Source of the DNA: Shimia aestuarii
GTDB lineage: Bacteria > Pseudomonadota > Alphaproteobacteria > Rhodobacterales > Rhodobacteraceae
DNA length: 64,000 nucleotides
Reading direction: 5' to 3'
NCBI RefSeq assembly: GCF_022814865.1
Contig: NZ_JAKVRD010000008.1
Span: 117,194-181,193 of the forward strand
How positions within the stretch are numbered: position 1 is the first letter of the stretch; every line of letters starts with the position of its first letter. The translations under genes were made by a program, and so were the position numbers. Positions 28,173 through 37,152 of this stretch are shown here, one piece after another. Under the pieces are notes generated by a model, which did no database searches, was not told the DNA's origin, and saw only the letters and a program-made list of their open reading frames with translations.

Positions 28173-29837
28173 TCAATCCTTGCCTTGCGCCGCAAGCGCC
28201 GCAGCGCGCATGTTGCTAAGCGTCTGACGCGGGGTAAGCGCCTCGGGCGAGGTCACAAGGTCAAGCACCGCCCCGGTGTCCGACGCCAACGCCCGTTCGA
28301 AGGCCGCGTCGAAATCGGCCGTCGTCTCGACCCGCTCGCCATGCATGCCATAGGCCCGCGCAAGCGCCGCAAAATCCGGGCTTTGCATCGTCGTGCCAGA
28401 CACCCGCGCGGGATAGGTGCGTTCTTGATGGGCGCGGATCGTGCCGTAGATCCCGTTATTGAGGATAAGGATGATCGGACACGCCCCCGCCTGCACCGCC
28501 GTCGCCAACTCGCCGCTGGTCATCTGGAAATCCCCGTCGCCCGCGAAACAGACCACGGTGCGTTCGGGATGTGCCACCTTGGCGGCAATCGCCGCTGGCA
28601 CGCCATAGCCCATCGCGCCCGATTGCGGCGCAAGAAGCCGCGCCTTGGGCCCAAAGGTGTAAAACTTGTTCGGCCAGACCGCGAAATTCCCTGCCCCGTT
28701 GGTGATAATCGCGTCTTCCGGCAGGCTCTCGCGCAGGGCTTTGGTCACCACGCCCATATCAACCGGCGAGGGCTGTGCAGGCGCCTCGATGCTGGCCTCG
28801 AAATCGGCCCGCGCCTGCGCCCGCCACGCGCCCCAACCGCCCGACACCGGGGCAAGCGCGGCGGCGAACCCGTCCGGGCCAGCATGTATCCCGAGGCTCG
28901 GTTGATAGATCTTGCCAATCTCGCGATCCGAGCCATGCACATGGATGAGCGTCTGTGTCGGCACCGGCACATCGAGCAACGTATAACCATCCGTCGTGTT
29001 CTCTCCGAAGCGCACATTGATCGCGAGGATCACATCCGCCTCCTTGACGATGCGTTTGACATGCGGCGGCATCCCGACCCCCGCCTCACCCGCATAAACG
29101 GGCGAGAAATTGTCGAACTGATCCTGATAGCGGAACGCCGCGAGAACCGGAATGTCCGAGCTTTCCGCAAAATCCTGCATCGCCTTCTGCCCCGCCTCGG
29201 ACCAGTTGCAGCCCCCCATGAGGATCACCGGCCGCTCCGCCCCAGAGAGCAGCGCGCGCGCCTTTTCGACCGCGCCCATGTCCGGCATCGGGGCCGCAAT
29301 CTCCGCAGGCCCGGTCAGCGGCGCCTTATCCGTGAGGCTCGTCAGCATATCCTCTGGCAATGCCACAACCACAGGACCGGGCCGCCCCGTTGTCGCCGTG
29401 GTCCAGGCCCGCGCGAGCAGTTCCGGCACGCGCTCCACCCGGTCGATCTCGACCGCCCATTTCGCCACCGTGCCGAACATGGCGCGATAGTCGATCTCCT
29501 GAAACGCCTCGCGGTCGCGCATATCCGTGCCGACCTGCCCGACAAAGATGATCATCGGCGCGCTGTCCTGCATCGCCGTATGAATCCCGATCGAGGCATT
29601 GGTGACACCGGGGCCGCGCGTCACGAAGCAGATGCCGGGACTGCCGGTGAGCTTCCCCCACGCTGCCGCCATGAAAGCCGCGCCGCCCTCGTTCCGGCAG
29701 AGCACGAAATCCAGTTTGCCGCGCGTATCATGCAACGCGTCCAGCACCGCGAGATAGCTTTCTCCCGGCACGCCAAATCCCTTCGTTGCCCCAAGGGCCA
29801 CGAGGCTCTCGACAAGAAGCTGTCCGCCGTTGCGCAT
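28173..29837 (-). CDS. Thiamine-diphosphate enzyme, acetolactate-synthase-like
   Basis: This 554-residue protein has the three-domain plan of the ThDP family. The PYR domain has the catalytic Glu in CRNEGGAAFMAAA near residue 50. The central domain has GRPGPVVVALPEDM. The PP domain has the ThDP/Mg motif GDGDFQMTSGELATAV...NNGIYG near residues 430-465. It matches the IlvB-like "thiamine pyrophosphate-binding protein" group. It is probably not the biosynthetic IlvB, since no ilvN-type regulatory subunit is adjacent. It lies 62 bases downstream of xdhC and could be on the same transcript. Confidence 0.85.
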   Translation of the reverse strand: MRNGGQLLVESLVALGATKGFGVPGESYLAVLDALHDTRGKLDFVLCRNEGGAAFMAAAWGKLTGSPGICFVTRGPGVTNASIGIHTAMQDSAPMIIFVGQVGTDMRDREAFQEIDYRAMFGTVAKWAVEIDRVERVPELLARAWTTATTGRPGPVVVALPEDMLTSLTDKAPLTGPAEIAAPMPDMGAVEKARALLSGAERPVILMGGCNWSEAGQKAMQDFAESSDIPVLAAFRYQDQFDNFSPVYAGEAGVGMPPHVKRIVKEADVILAINVRFGENTTDGYTLLDVPVPTQTLIHVHGSDREIGKIYQPSLGIHAGPDGFAAALAPVSGGWGAWRAQARADFEASIEAPAQPSPVDMGVVTKALRESLPEDAIITNGAGNFAVWPNKFYTFGPKARLLAPQSGAMGYGVPAAIAAKVAHPERTVVCFAGDGDFQMTSGELATAVQAGACPIILILNNGIYGTIRAHQERTYPARVSGTTMQSPDFAALARAYGMHGERVETTADFDAAFERALASDTGAVLDLVTSPEALTPRQTLSNMRAAALAAQGKD

Positions 29838-29899
29838 GATGTCTCTCCCCTATTCGCTCATCGCCGCTACTCTGCCCGAAGCGGCGCGAGTTGCAAGGG

Positions 29900-30703
29900 C
29901 TAGCGGGCGGGAACCGCCACCTTGGCGCCAAGCGCTGCGACCACCTCACCAAGGACAAGCGCCGCGATCATCTCGGGCCGCTTGTCGCCGCTCTGCCCCG
30001 CCCCGATCGGACAGATGAGGCCCGCCGCCGAACCTCCCCGCGCGCGGGTCCAGCTTGTGAAAGAGGCGCGTTTCGTAGCCGATCCGATCATCCCGACATA
30101 GGCCCCGTCCCCGCGCCCGAGCGCCTCGTCCGCCAAGAGGAAATCAAGCGCATGGTCATGGGTCAGGATGACAAAGGCGCTTCCTGCGGGCGCATCGCGC
30201 ACCAAAGCTTCGGGCAAGGGCGTCAGCGCCGTCTCGACCTCTGCGTCGCATAGCTCAAGCTCGGCCACCCGCCCATCGACAAGCACCGTGCGCAGCGGCA
30301 AATGCTGCGCCAGATCGGCCAGCGCCCGGCCCACATGCCCGGCCCCGAGAATATAAAGATGCGGCCTCGCGTCCTGCGCCGCGTCTTCGGCCTTTATCGC
30401 CTCGGTGCGCATCACATCGTCCATCCGAACGAGCGCGATCTCGACCCGCCCGCCACAGCATTGGCCGATCTCCGGGCCAAGCGGCACATCCATCTCGCCG
30501 CACGGCGCGCCACGAATAAGAAGTGCGCGCGCCTCATCAATCGCCATATACTCCAACTGCCCGCCGCCAATCGTGCCATGCACGGCGCTTTGCGAGACGA
30601 ACATCTCGGCCCCTTCATCGCGCGGCGACGATCCCCGCACGCGGACAATGCGCACACGGATCACTTCGGGCTGCGCCGCGAGATATGCCGCAAGCGCGCT
30701 CAT
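29900..30703 (-). CDS. xdhC: Xanthine dehydrogenase accessory protein (Moco insertion)
   Basis: XdhC binds molybdenum cofactor, helps its sulfuration and passes it to the XdhB subunit. The 267-residue protein has VRVRGSSPRDEGAEM near residue 22, GGGQLEYMA near 45, and a C-terminal Rossmann-like XdhC domain with LGAGHVGRALADLA and GMIGSATKR. ATG 30703 overlaps the xdhB stop (ATGA), which selects it over the longer open frame. It is the third gene of the xdh operon. Confidence 0.92.
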   Translation of the reverse strand: MSALAAYLAAQPEVIRVRIVRVRGSSPRDEGAEMFVSQSAVHGTIGGGQLEYMAIDEARALLIRGAPCGEMDVPLGPEIGQCCGGRVEIALVRMDDVMRTEAIKAEDAAQDARPHLYILGAGHVGRALADLAQHLPLRTVLVDGRVAELELCDAEVETALTPLPEALVRDAPAGSAFVILTHDHALDFLLADEALGRGDGAYVGMIGSATKRASFTSWTRARGGSAAGLICPIGAGQSGDKRPEMIAALVLGEVVAALGAKVAVPAR

Positions 30704-33000
30704 CCGCGCAACCGCTCCACCGCCATCAAGACACGCTCGGGTGTTGCGGGCGCATCTAGGCGCGGGCATTCGCGATAGTCTGCCACCGACGCAACCGCCA
30801 TCGACAGCGCCTCGAACACCGAAATCCCAAGCATGAAGGGCGGCTCGCCCACCGCCTTGGAACGTTTGATCGTGCGTTCGGCATTCTCCGACCATTCGGC
30901 AAGCCGCACGTTGAAGTCTTTCGGCATATCCGAGGCGAGCGGGATCTTATAGGTCGATGGCGCATGGGTGCGCAGCCGACCCTCATCGTCCCACCAAAGT
31001 TCCTCGGTCGTGAGCCAGCCCATGCCCTGCACAAACGCGCCCTCGACCTGTCCCTTGTCGATCGCCGGGTTGAGCGAGCGCCCCACATCATGCAGCACAT
31101 CCACCCGCTCGACCGTATACTCCCCGGTCAGCGTATCAATCGTGACTTCCGAGACTGCCGCGCCATAGGCAAAGTAGTAGAAAGGCCGTCCCTGCCCGGT
31201 GTCGCGGTTCCAATGGATTTTCGGGGTCTTGTAGAACCCTGCCGCCGAGAGGTGCACCCGCGCCATATAGGCCTGCTTGATGAAATCCGCAAAAGCGAAG
31301 ACCCCATCGCCCACATGCACCTGATTGTCCGCAAAACGCACCGTGTCCGCCGCGACGCCCCACTTTTCAGCCGCCCACGCAACAAGCCGCGCCTTGATCT
31401 GCGCCGCCGCATCAAGCGCCGCCATCCCGTTCAGGTCTGACCCTGACGAGGCCGCCGTGGCAGAGGTATTGGGCACTTTCTCGGTCGTGGTCTTGGTGAT
31501 GCGGATTTTGTCCACATCGACCTGAAACGCATCGGCCACAACCTGCGCCACCTTGGTGTTGAGCCCCTGCCCCATCTCGGTCCCGCCGTGATTGAGCATG
31601 AGCGAGCCGTCATTGTAGACATGCAAGAGCGCGCCGGCCTGATTGTACCAGGTCGCGGTAAAGCTGATTCCGAACTTGACCGGTGTGAGGGCAATGCCCT
31701 TGCGCATCATGCCGCCCTTGGCGTTATGAGCGATCACCGCCGCGCGCCGTGCTTGGTAATCGGCGCTCGCCTCAAGCTCCTCGACGATCCGAGGCATGAT
31801 ATTGTCCTCGACCGTCTGGTGATAGGGCGTCACATCGCCGTGCACGCCATAGAAATTCGCTTTGCGGATTTCGAGAGGATCGCGACCCAGCGCATAGGCG
31901 ATTTCCTCAATCATCCGCTCCGCTGCAACAACGCCTTGCGGGCCACCAAAACCCCGGAAGGCCGTGTTGGAGACGGTATTCGTCTTCATCGGACGCGAGC
32001 GCAGCTCTGCCGCCGGGTAGAAATAAGCATTGTCCGCATGGAAAAGCGCCCGGTCCGTCACCGGCCCCGACAGGTCCGAGGACCAGCCACAGCGCGCCGC
32101 GAACTCGCCATCGACGGCCAAAATCCGGCCCGTCTCGTCAAAGCCCACGTCGTAATCGACAAGGAAATCATGCCGCTTGCCGGTCGCGATCATGTCCTGA
32201 TCCCGGTCGGGCCGTATCTTTACCGCCACGCCCCAGCGTTTTGCCGCCATCGCCGCCACCGCGCAAAACAGGTTCATCTGGCTTTCCTTGCCACCAAACC
32301 CGCCGCCCATGCGCCGCACGTTGACGACAACCGCGTTGGACGGCACGCCAAGCACATGCGCCACCATGTGCTGCGCCTCGCTCGGGTGCTGGGTCGAGGA
32401 ATACACCACAACCTCCTCATCCTCGCCCGGCAGCGCGAGCGCGATATGGCCTTCGAGATACATGTGATCCTGCCCGCCGATGCGGACCTGTCCCTTGATC
32501 CGGTTCGGCGCGGCCTTGAGCGCCTTGGCCGCCTCACCAATGCGAAGCGTGAGCGGGTCCGTGACATGCGGATACCCTGCCTTGACCGCTTCGCCGACAT
32601 CCGTGACGTGGCGCTCTGGCGCATAGTCGACCTTGGCCAACTCCGCCGCCTTGCGCGCCGCATCCCGGCTCGTGGCGACCACAGCAAAGAGCGCCTGCCC
32701 ATGGAACTCGACGTGGTCCTCTGCGAAAACCGGCTCGTCATGCCGCCCCGTGGGGCTAATATCGTTGACGCCCGGAATGTCCTTCGCGGTCAGCACGCCG
32801 ACCACACCCGGCGCGGTCTCGACTTCTGAGAGGTCCATCGCCACGATACGCCCCGCCGCCACTGTCGAAAGGCCAAGATAGGCATGAAGCGCGCCCTCAG
32901 GCAGCGCGATATCATCGGTATAGTCCGCCCCGCCCGTGACCTGTTTGATGGCCGACTCGTGCCGGAGGTCTTGCCCGGCGATCCCCTTGACGTTGCTCAT
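30700..33000 (-). CDS. xdhB: Xanthine dehydrogenase, molybdopterin-binding subunit
   Basis: XdhB hydroxylates hypoxanthine and xanthine toward urate at the Mo centre. The 766-residue protein has GGGFGGKE near residue 230, the Moco loop FRGFGGPQG near 340, GGTEMGQG near 475, and the catalytic Glu in KAVGEPP near 718, as in bacterial XdhB. The order xdhA-xdhB-xdhC with 4-base overlaps matches the Rhodobacter xdh operon. It is cytoplasmic, and no signal peptide is present. Confidence 0.95.
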   Translation of the reverse strand: MSNVKGIAGQDLRHESAIKQVTGGADYTDDIALPEGALHAYLGLSTVAAGRIVAMDLSEVETAPGVVGVLTAKDIPGVNDISPTGRHDEPVFAEDHVEFHGQALFAVVATSRDAARKAAELAKVDYAPERHVTDVGEAVKAGYPHVTDPLTLRIGEAAKALKAAPNRIKGQVRIGGQDHMYLEGHIALALPGEDEEVVVYSSTQHPSEAQHMVAHVLGVPSNAVVVNVRRMGGGFGGKESQMNLFCAVAAMAAKRWGVAVKIRPDRDQDMIATGKRHDFLVDYDVGFDETGRILAVDGEFAARCGWSSDLSGPVTDRALFHADNAYFYPAAELRSRPMKTNTVSNTAFRGFGGPQGVVAAERMIEEIAYALGRDPLEIRKANFYGVHGDVTPYHQTVEDNIMPRIVEELEASADYQARRAAVIAHNAKGGMMRKGIALTPVKFGISFTATWYNQAGALLHVYNDGSLMLNHGGTEMGQGLNTKVAQVVADAFQVDVDKIRITKTTTEKVPNTSATAASSGSDLNGMAALDAAAQIKARLVAWAAEKWGVAADTVRFADNQVHVGDGVFAFADFIKQAYMARVHLSAAGFYKTPKIHWNRDTGQGRPFYYFAYGAAVSEVTIDTLTGEYTVERVDVLHDVGRSLNPAIDKGQVEGAFVQGMGWLTTEELWWDDEGRLRTHAPSTYKIPLASDMPKDFNVRLAEWSENAERTIKRSKAVGEPPFMLGISVFEALSMAVASVADYRECPRLDAPATPERVLMAVERLRG

Positions 33001-34439
33001 GCCGCCGCCTCCCCGTCCGTGCCTTGTTCGATCCAGAACCGGCGCAAGAGGTTCTCTGCAACCCGCATCCGGTATTCCGCGCTCGCCCGCATATCGCTCA
33101 GCGGTGTGAACTCGCCCGCGAGCGCACCTGCCGCCGCCTCGAACGCCGCCGCGCCAAAGGGCTGTCCGACGAGCGCCGCCTCTGCCGCCATCGCCCGTTT
33201 CGGCACTGCAGCCATACCGCCATAGGCGATCCGCGCCGCCGTGATCTGACCGTCTTCGACGTGCACATAGACACCTGCCGCGACCGTGGAAATATCCTCA
33301 TCCCGCCGTTTCGAAACCTTGTAGGCCGCGTGCAATCCGCGCGTCTTCGGCACCGTGATCGCCTCGACGAATTCGCCCGGCGCACGGTCCTGCTTGCCGT
33401 AATCGACAAAGAAATCCTCAAGCGCGATCTCGCGCCGCGCCGCGCCTTTGCGCAAGGTGATCGTCGCGCCCATGGCGATGAGCACCGGCGGCATGTCTCC
33501 GATGGGCGAGCCATTGGCGATATTGCCACCAATCGTGCCCATACTGCGCACCTGCCAGCCCGCGATCCGCTCGAAATACGGCGCCAGATGCGGGAAGGCC
33601 GCGCCCATCGCGCCCTCGGCCTCCGCATATGTCACCCCGGAGCCGATACGCACCGCCGCATCGCTCTCCTCGATCTCTTTCAGCCCCTCGAGATGCCCGA
33701 TGAACACCGCCACAGGCAGCGCCCGCAGATGCTTTGTCACCCAAAGCCCCACATCCGTCGCCCCGGCGATCACCCGCGCCTCTGGCTCTGCCTCAAGCAC
33801 CGCGGCAAGGTCATCGACGTCGCCCGGCAGGATCGCTCGGCTTCCATCGCGCGCCACTTCGACCCGTGTCCCCTCGTGCCATCCCTCAAGCTCTGCCGTC
33901 ACCGCGTCGCGCTCGGCGGCAAGGAAATCCTCGCCATCCGCCTCGACCGACATGGCCGCATCAATGATTGGACGATACCCGGTGCAGCGACACAGGTTCC
34001 CCTGAAGCGCGACCTCGACCTCGCGGCGCGTCGGGCGAGGCACCCGCATCCAAAGCGCATAGAGCGCCATGACGATCCCCGGCGTGCAGAACCCGCACTG
34101 GCTCCCGTGGTGATCGACCATCGCCTTTTGAACCGGATGCAACGCGCCATTCGCCCCCCGCAAATGCTCGATCGTCACCACGTGACAGCCATCGAGCGAG
34201 GCGAGGAACCGGATACAGGCATTGACCGGCTCATAGACGAGATCGCCGCCGACAAGCCGCCCGACCAACACCGTGCAGGCCCCGCAATCACCTTCGGCAC
34301 AACCCTCCTTGGTCCCGGTGAGCCGCTTTTCGAGCCGCAGAAAATCAAGTAGCGTATCGCTTGCCGCGACCGCCTCTTCGCGGACCTCGCGGTCGTTCAG
34401 CCTGAAACGGATGTGGGTGCGTGGTGTCGGTGCTGTCAT
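32997..34439 (-). CDS. xdhA: Xanthine dehydrogenase, FeS/FAD subunit
   Basis: XdhA carries electrons from the Mo centre to NAD+. The 480-residue protein has a plant-type [2Fe-2S] site (Cys47, Cys52, Cys55, Cys75) and a second all-helical [2Fe-2S] site (Cys115, Cys118, Cys150, Cys152). The FAD domain (about residues 185-360) has GATDVGLW and TIGGNIANGSPIGDMPP, followed by the CO-dehydrogenase-flavoprotein C-terminal domain. The start is ATG 34439. It is the first gene of the operon, divergent from a LysR gene. Confidence 0.95.
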   Translation of the reverse strand: MTAPTPRTHIRFRLNDREVREEAVAASDTLLDFLRLEKRLTGTKEGCAEGDCGACTVLVGRLVGGDLVYEPVNACIRFLASLDGCHVVTIEHLRGANGALHPVQKAMVDHHGSQCGFCTPGIVMALYALWMRVPRPTRREVEVALQGNLCRCTGYRPIIDAAMSVEADGEDFLAAERDAVTAELEGWHEGTRVEVARDGSRAILPGDVDDLAAVLEAEPEARVIAGATDVGLWVTKHLRALPVAVFIGHLEGLKEIEESDAAVRIGSGVTYAEAEGAMGAAFPHLAPYFERIAGWQVRSMGTIGGNIANGSPIGDMPPVLIAMGATITLRKGAARREIALEDFFVDYGKQDRAPGEFVEAITVPKTRGLHAAYKVSKRRDEDISTVAAGVYVHVEDGQITAARIAYGGMAAVPKRAMAAEAALVGQPFGAAAFEAAAGALAGEFTPLSDMRASAEYRMRVAENLLRRFWIEQGTDGEAAA

Positions 34440-34530
34440 GATGCCTCGCTATCGCGCGCTGGGTGCGTGTCTTTGACCTACGAAAGCCTAGCCTAAGCGC
34501 GCCGGAAACGGGTAGCGATGAATTGGTGAA

Positions 34531-34547
34531 TGAATTTCAACGTTTCA
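34531..34547. promoter_or_regulatory. Inverted repeat between xdhA and a LysR gene
   Basis: TGAA (34531-34534) and TTCA (34544-34547) are inverted with 9 bases between them, in an AT-rich island of the 167-base divergent gap. A further TGATAATGAA follows. This is a candidate operator for the adjacent LysR protein. Confidence 0.35.
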
Positions 34548-34606
34548 TTGATAATGAAGCGCGTCTATCCTCGAAACGCCACGAAAAGAGGCAAGAGGAG
34601 TCGCTG

Positions 34607-35512
34607 ATGCCTTATCTTGAAAGTCTGCGGGTTTTCCTGCGTGTTGTCGAGCTTGGCTCGATCACGGCGGGGGGGCGCGATCTGCGCCTGACGCCCGCGG
34701 TTGCGAGTAAGCGGATCAAGGAGCTTGAGGCGCATCTTGGCGTGCGCCTGTTCAATCGCACCACACGCCGCCTTTCGCCAACGGAAGTGGGCCGCGAATT
34801 CTATACCCATGCCCGCCGCGTCATTGCCGCGCTCGACGAGGCAGAGGCCGTCGCGGCGGGGTTTTCCGACAATCCGCGCGGTACGATCCGGGTTGCCGCG
34901 CCGCTTGGCATCGGACGGCGGGCCATCGCGCCCCATATCCCCGATTTCACCGACCTTTACCCGGGCATCGACGTGCGCCTGCGCCTGACCGACCGGCGCA
35001 TCGACATGTTCGAGGACAGTATCGACCTTGCCTTCAACCTTGGCGACTTCCCCGATAGCGACCTCAAGCTGCGGCTGATCCTCGACTGTCCCCGTGTCCT
35101 CGTCGCAAGCCCCGGCTACCTCGCGCAGCACGGCACGCCCGCGCACCCTGAGGATCTTCTCAGGGATGCGCATAATTGCCTTCTGCTCCGCTACCCGCGC
35201 TCGCCAGAGTACTTCTGGACCCTGCAAACCAAGGACGGGCCACAAAAGCTCGACGTGCGGGGGCGGTTTGATGCCGATGATGGCGACGTGCTGACCGACT
35301 GGGCGCGCGACGGGCGCGGCATTGCCAACCGCCCGCGCTTTGACGTGGCCACCGCGCTGGCCGCAGGGGATCTCGTCGAGGTGCTGCCCGACACCCCGCC
35401 CCTGCCTGCGCGCTTTGGATGTCTCTTTGCGCATCGCACCCTGCAAGACCCCAAGATGCGCCTGTTTCTCGACTTTATCGCCGACCGCGCGCGCGCCTCG
35501 CTCTCGCTCTAG
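34607..35512 (+). CDS. LysR-family regulator, probable control of xdh genes
   Basis: This 301-residue LysR protein of the CrgA/DmlR branch has a helix-turn-helix at residues 8-65 (LTPAVASKRIKELE) and an effector domain with RVAAPLGIGRRAI and GDFPDSDLKLR. GAGGAG 6 bases upstream fixes ATG 34607, although the frame is open further left. It is divergent from xdhA and so a likely purine-responsive regulator, by position only. The stop codon overlaps the convergent cyclase stop. Confidence 0.88.
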   Translation: MPYLESLRVFLRVVELGSITAGGRDLRLTPAVASKRIKELEAHLGVRLFNRTTRRLSPTEVGREFYTHARRVIAALDEAEAVAAGFSDNPRGTIRVAAPLGIGRRAIAPHIPDFTDLYPGIDVRLRLTDRRIDMFEDSIDLAFNLGDFPDSDLKLRLILDCPRVLVASPGYLAQHGTPAHPEDLLRDAHNCLLLRYPRSPEYFWTLQTKDGPQKLDVRGRFDADDGDVLTDWARDGRGIANRPRFDVATALAAGDLVEVLPDTPPLPARFGCLFAHRTLQDPKMRLFLDFIADRARASLSL

Positions 35513-36486
35513 GGGGCGTCGGCAAAGCGGAACTGCGCCCGTCCGGCGTGTTTCGCGGCATAGAGCGCCTTGTCGACACGGTCAAACAGCGCCGTGTCTG
35601 CCTTTTCCTTCGCGTAGGGGCCAATGGCGATTCCGACCGAGGCCGAAATGCCAAGCTTCGCCCCCTCGCGCCATGCGATAGGTTCTTCGATGCGCGAGAT
35701 AAGGCGCCTGGCGATACTGGCAAGCTCCTCGCGCCCCCGCACCCCGTCAAAGATGAGCACGAACTCATCGCCGCCCACGCGCGCCACGCAATCGCCGCGC
35801 CGGGTCTCATCGACAAGTATCCGCGCCACCTGTTGCAATACGTGATCGCCTGCCGGGTGGCCGTAGGTGTCATTCACCGCCTTGAAGAAATCGAGGTCGA
35901 TCTGCATCACGGCAAAGGCCCCGCCCCGTTCGATCTGGCGGGCCAGAACATGATCGACCGCGCGGCGGTTCTTTAGCCCGGTGAGCGTATCGGTAAAGGC
36001 CTGTTCCTCGGCCGCGATCTTGGCCCCTTGAAGCCGCTGGTTGAGCTTTCGCGAGGCCCCCATTGCGACCGATTTCGCCTCAATCAGGTAGAGCATCTCG
36101 ATGGCAAGGTCCGTGGCGGCAAAATCAGACCCGCTCAGGCCGAAATCGCGCACCCCGTCCATGATCGAGATGCCAAAGGACAGGTTGATCGCTGCCCCCG
36201 CTCCGACCGGCGCAAGAATCCCCTTGAAGGACGCGCGCGCATCATCGCGCAGGCGCAGGCTCATCTTTTGCCCACCAAGGCGCAGGAGGGCCTCCATGGT
36301 CTCTGCCCCGCGCGGGCGCAACACCTCGAACAGATCGAGAAACCCGCGCCCCTCTGCCGCAGACCCGCCCGCAAGCTTGGCAAAGGTCGCGCCCATATGC
36401 AGGATCTCGCCCCGCGGCCCAAGCATCACATGCATGGGACAGAAAAGATCGAGCACGGCGCGCATATCTTGCATGGGCACGGTCAT
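35509..36486 (-). CDS. HNOBA-type sensor domain + GGDEF diguanylate cyclase
   Basis: This is a predicted c-di-GMP synthase of 325 residues. Residues 1-135 resemble the H-NOX-associated HNOBA/PAS domain of soluble guanylate cyclases: FCPMHVMLGPRGEILHMG at the start and GSDFAATDLAIEMLYLIEAK before a coiled segment (about 135-165). The GGDEF domain follows (about 165-325), with an intact GGDEF near residue 236 and an RRGD inhibitory I-site five residues before it. No transmembrane segment is present. It overlaps the H-NOX gene by ATGA, so the two proteins are made together and probably form a sensor complex. Confidence 0.88.
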   Translation of the reverse strand: MTVPMQDMRAVLDLFCPMHVMLGPRGEILHMGATFAKLAGGSAAEGRGFLDLFEVLRPRGAETMEALLRLGGQKMSLRLRDDARASFKGILAPVGAGAAINLSFGISIMDGVRDFGLSGSDFAATDLAIEMLYLIEAKSVAMGASRKLNQRLQGAKIAAEEQAFTDTLTGLKNRRAVDHVLARQIERGGAFAVMQIDLDFFKAVNDTYGHPAGDHVLQQVARILVDETRRGDCVARVGGDEFVLIFDGVRGREELASIARRLISRIEEPIAWREGAKLGISASVGIAIGPYAKEKADTALFDRVDKALYAAKHAGRAQFRFADAP

Positions 36487-37091
36487 GGCGATCCTGCCCG
36501 CGCGCCAAGGTCGAACCGTCGCCCGGCGGCAAAGGCCGCTTCAACCACTGTGACCTCGATCGTCTCGAGCGTTTCGCCCGGTCCCGCCTTTTCGACGCCG
36601 CGATGTTCAAGAAAGACCAGCGCCCCATAGTCATCCGCCAGTGTCCGAAGCACACCGATCATCACATGGCCAAACCCCGGCCAAGGAAAGCGACTCAGAA
36701 GCGCGAAACGCCCCTCTTCCAAGTCGCGCAATTCCAACGTCGGCAAGCCTAGATCATCAACCGCGAGCCGGGCACGTTCCGGCAGTTCATCCAGAGAATG
36801 CAGGAACTCGACAAAGCTCTCGCCGCCGAACCGCAGCAATCGGCGCAGGGCTTCGACATTGGGATGCGACACGAGATAGGTGCCGATATCCTCAAGCACG
36901 GCTTCGCGCAAAACCCCCAACTCCGCCGCCGTCGCGTTGAGAAGACGCCCCGTCACCGCATCCTCGTAATGCAGCATTGCCTCGAACTCGGACTCCTCAA
37001 GCCGCGCCGCACGGCAGATCGCCTGCCAGCGTTCCGCGCCGAAGCTGTCGCAGACAAACCCCTCTATCGCCTTGTTGATCAGACCGTGCAT
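36483..37091 (-). CDS. H-NOX (heme NO/O2-binding fold) protein with an altered heme site
   Basis: This 202-residue protein begins MHGLINKAIEGFV, a typical H-NOX N-terminus. ATG 37091 has GGGGAG just upstream. By pattern alignment the proximal heme ligand (His102 of the Thermoanaerobacter protein, in DEVH) is replaced by Pro104 in DELP. The Tyr-x-Ser-x-Arg propionate motif reads LLSRF. His98 lies one and a half helical turns earlier. Heme binding is therefore uncertain. The gene overlaps the HNOBA-GGDEF gene, the expected partner of an H-NOX sensor. Confidence 0.85.
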   Translation of the reverse strand: MHGLINKAIEGFVCDSFGAERWQAICRAARLEESEFEAMLHYEDAVTGRLLNATAAELGVLREAVLEDIGTYLVSHPNVEALRRLLRFGGESFVEFLHSLDELPERARLAVDDLGLPTLELRDLEEGRFALLSRFPWPGFGHVMIGVLRTLADDYGALVFLEHRGVEKAGPGETLETIEVTVVEAAFAAGRRFDLGARAGSP

Positions 37092-37152
37092 GACACTCCC
37101 CAAAACTGCGGGGCACTATGACGGTCAGGGCGTTAAGGATCCCTCTATATCT

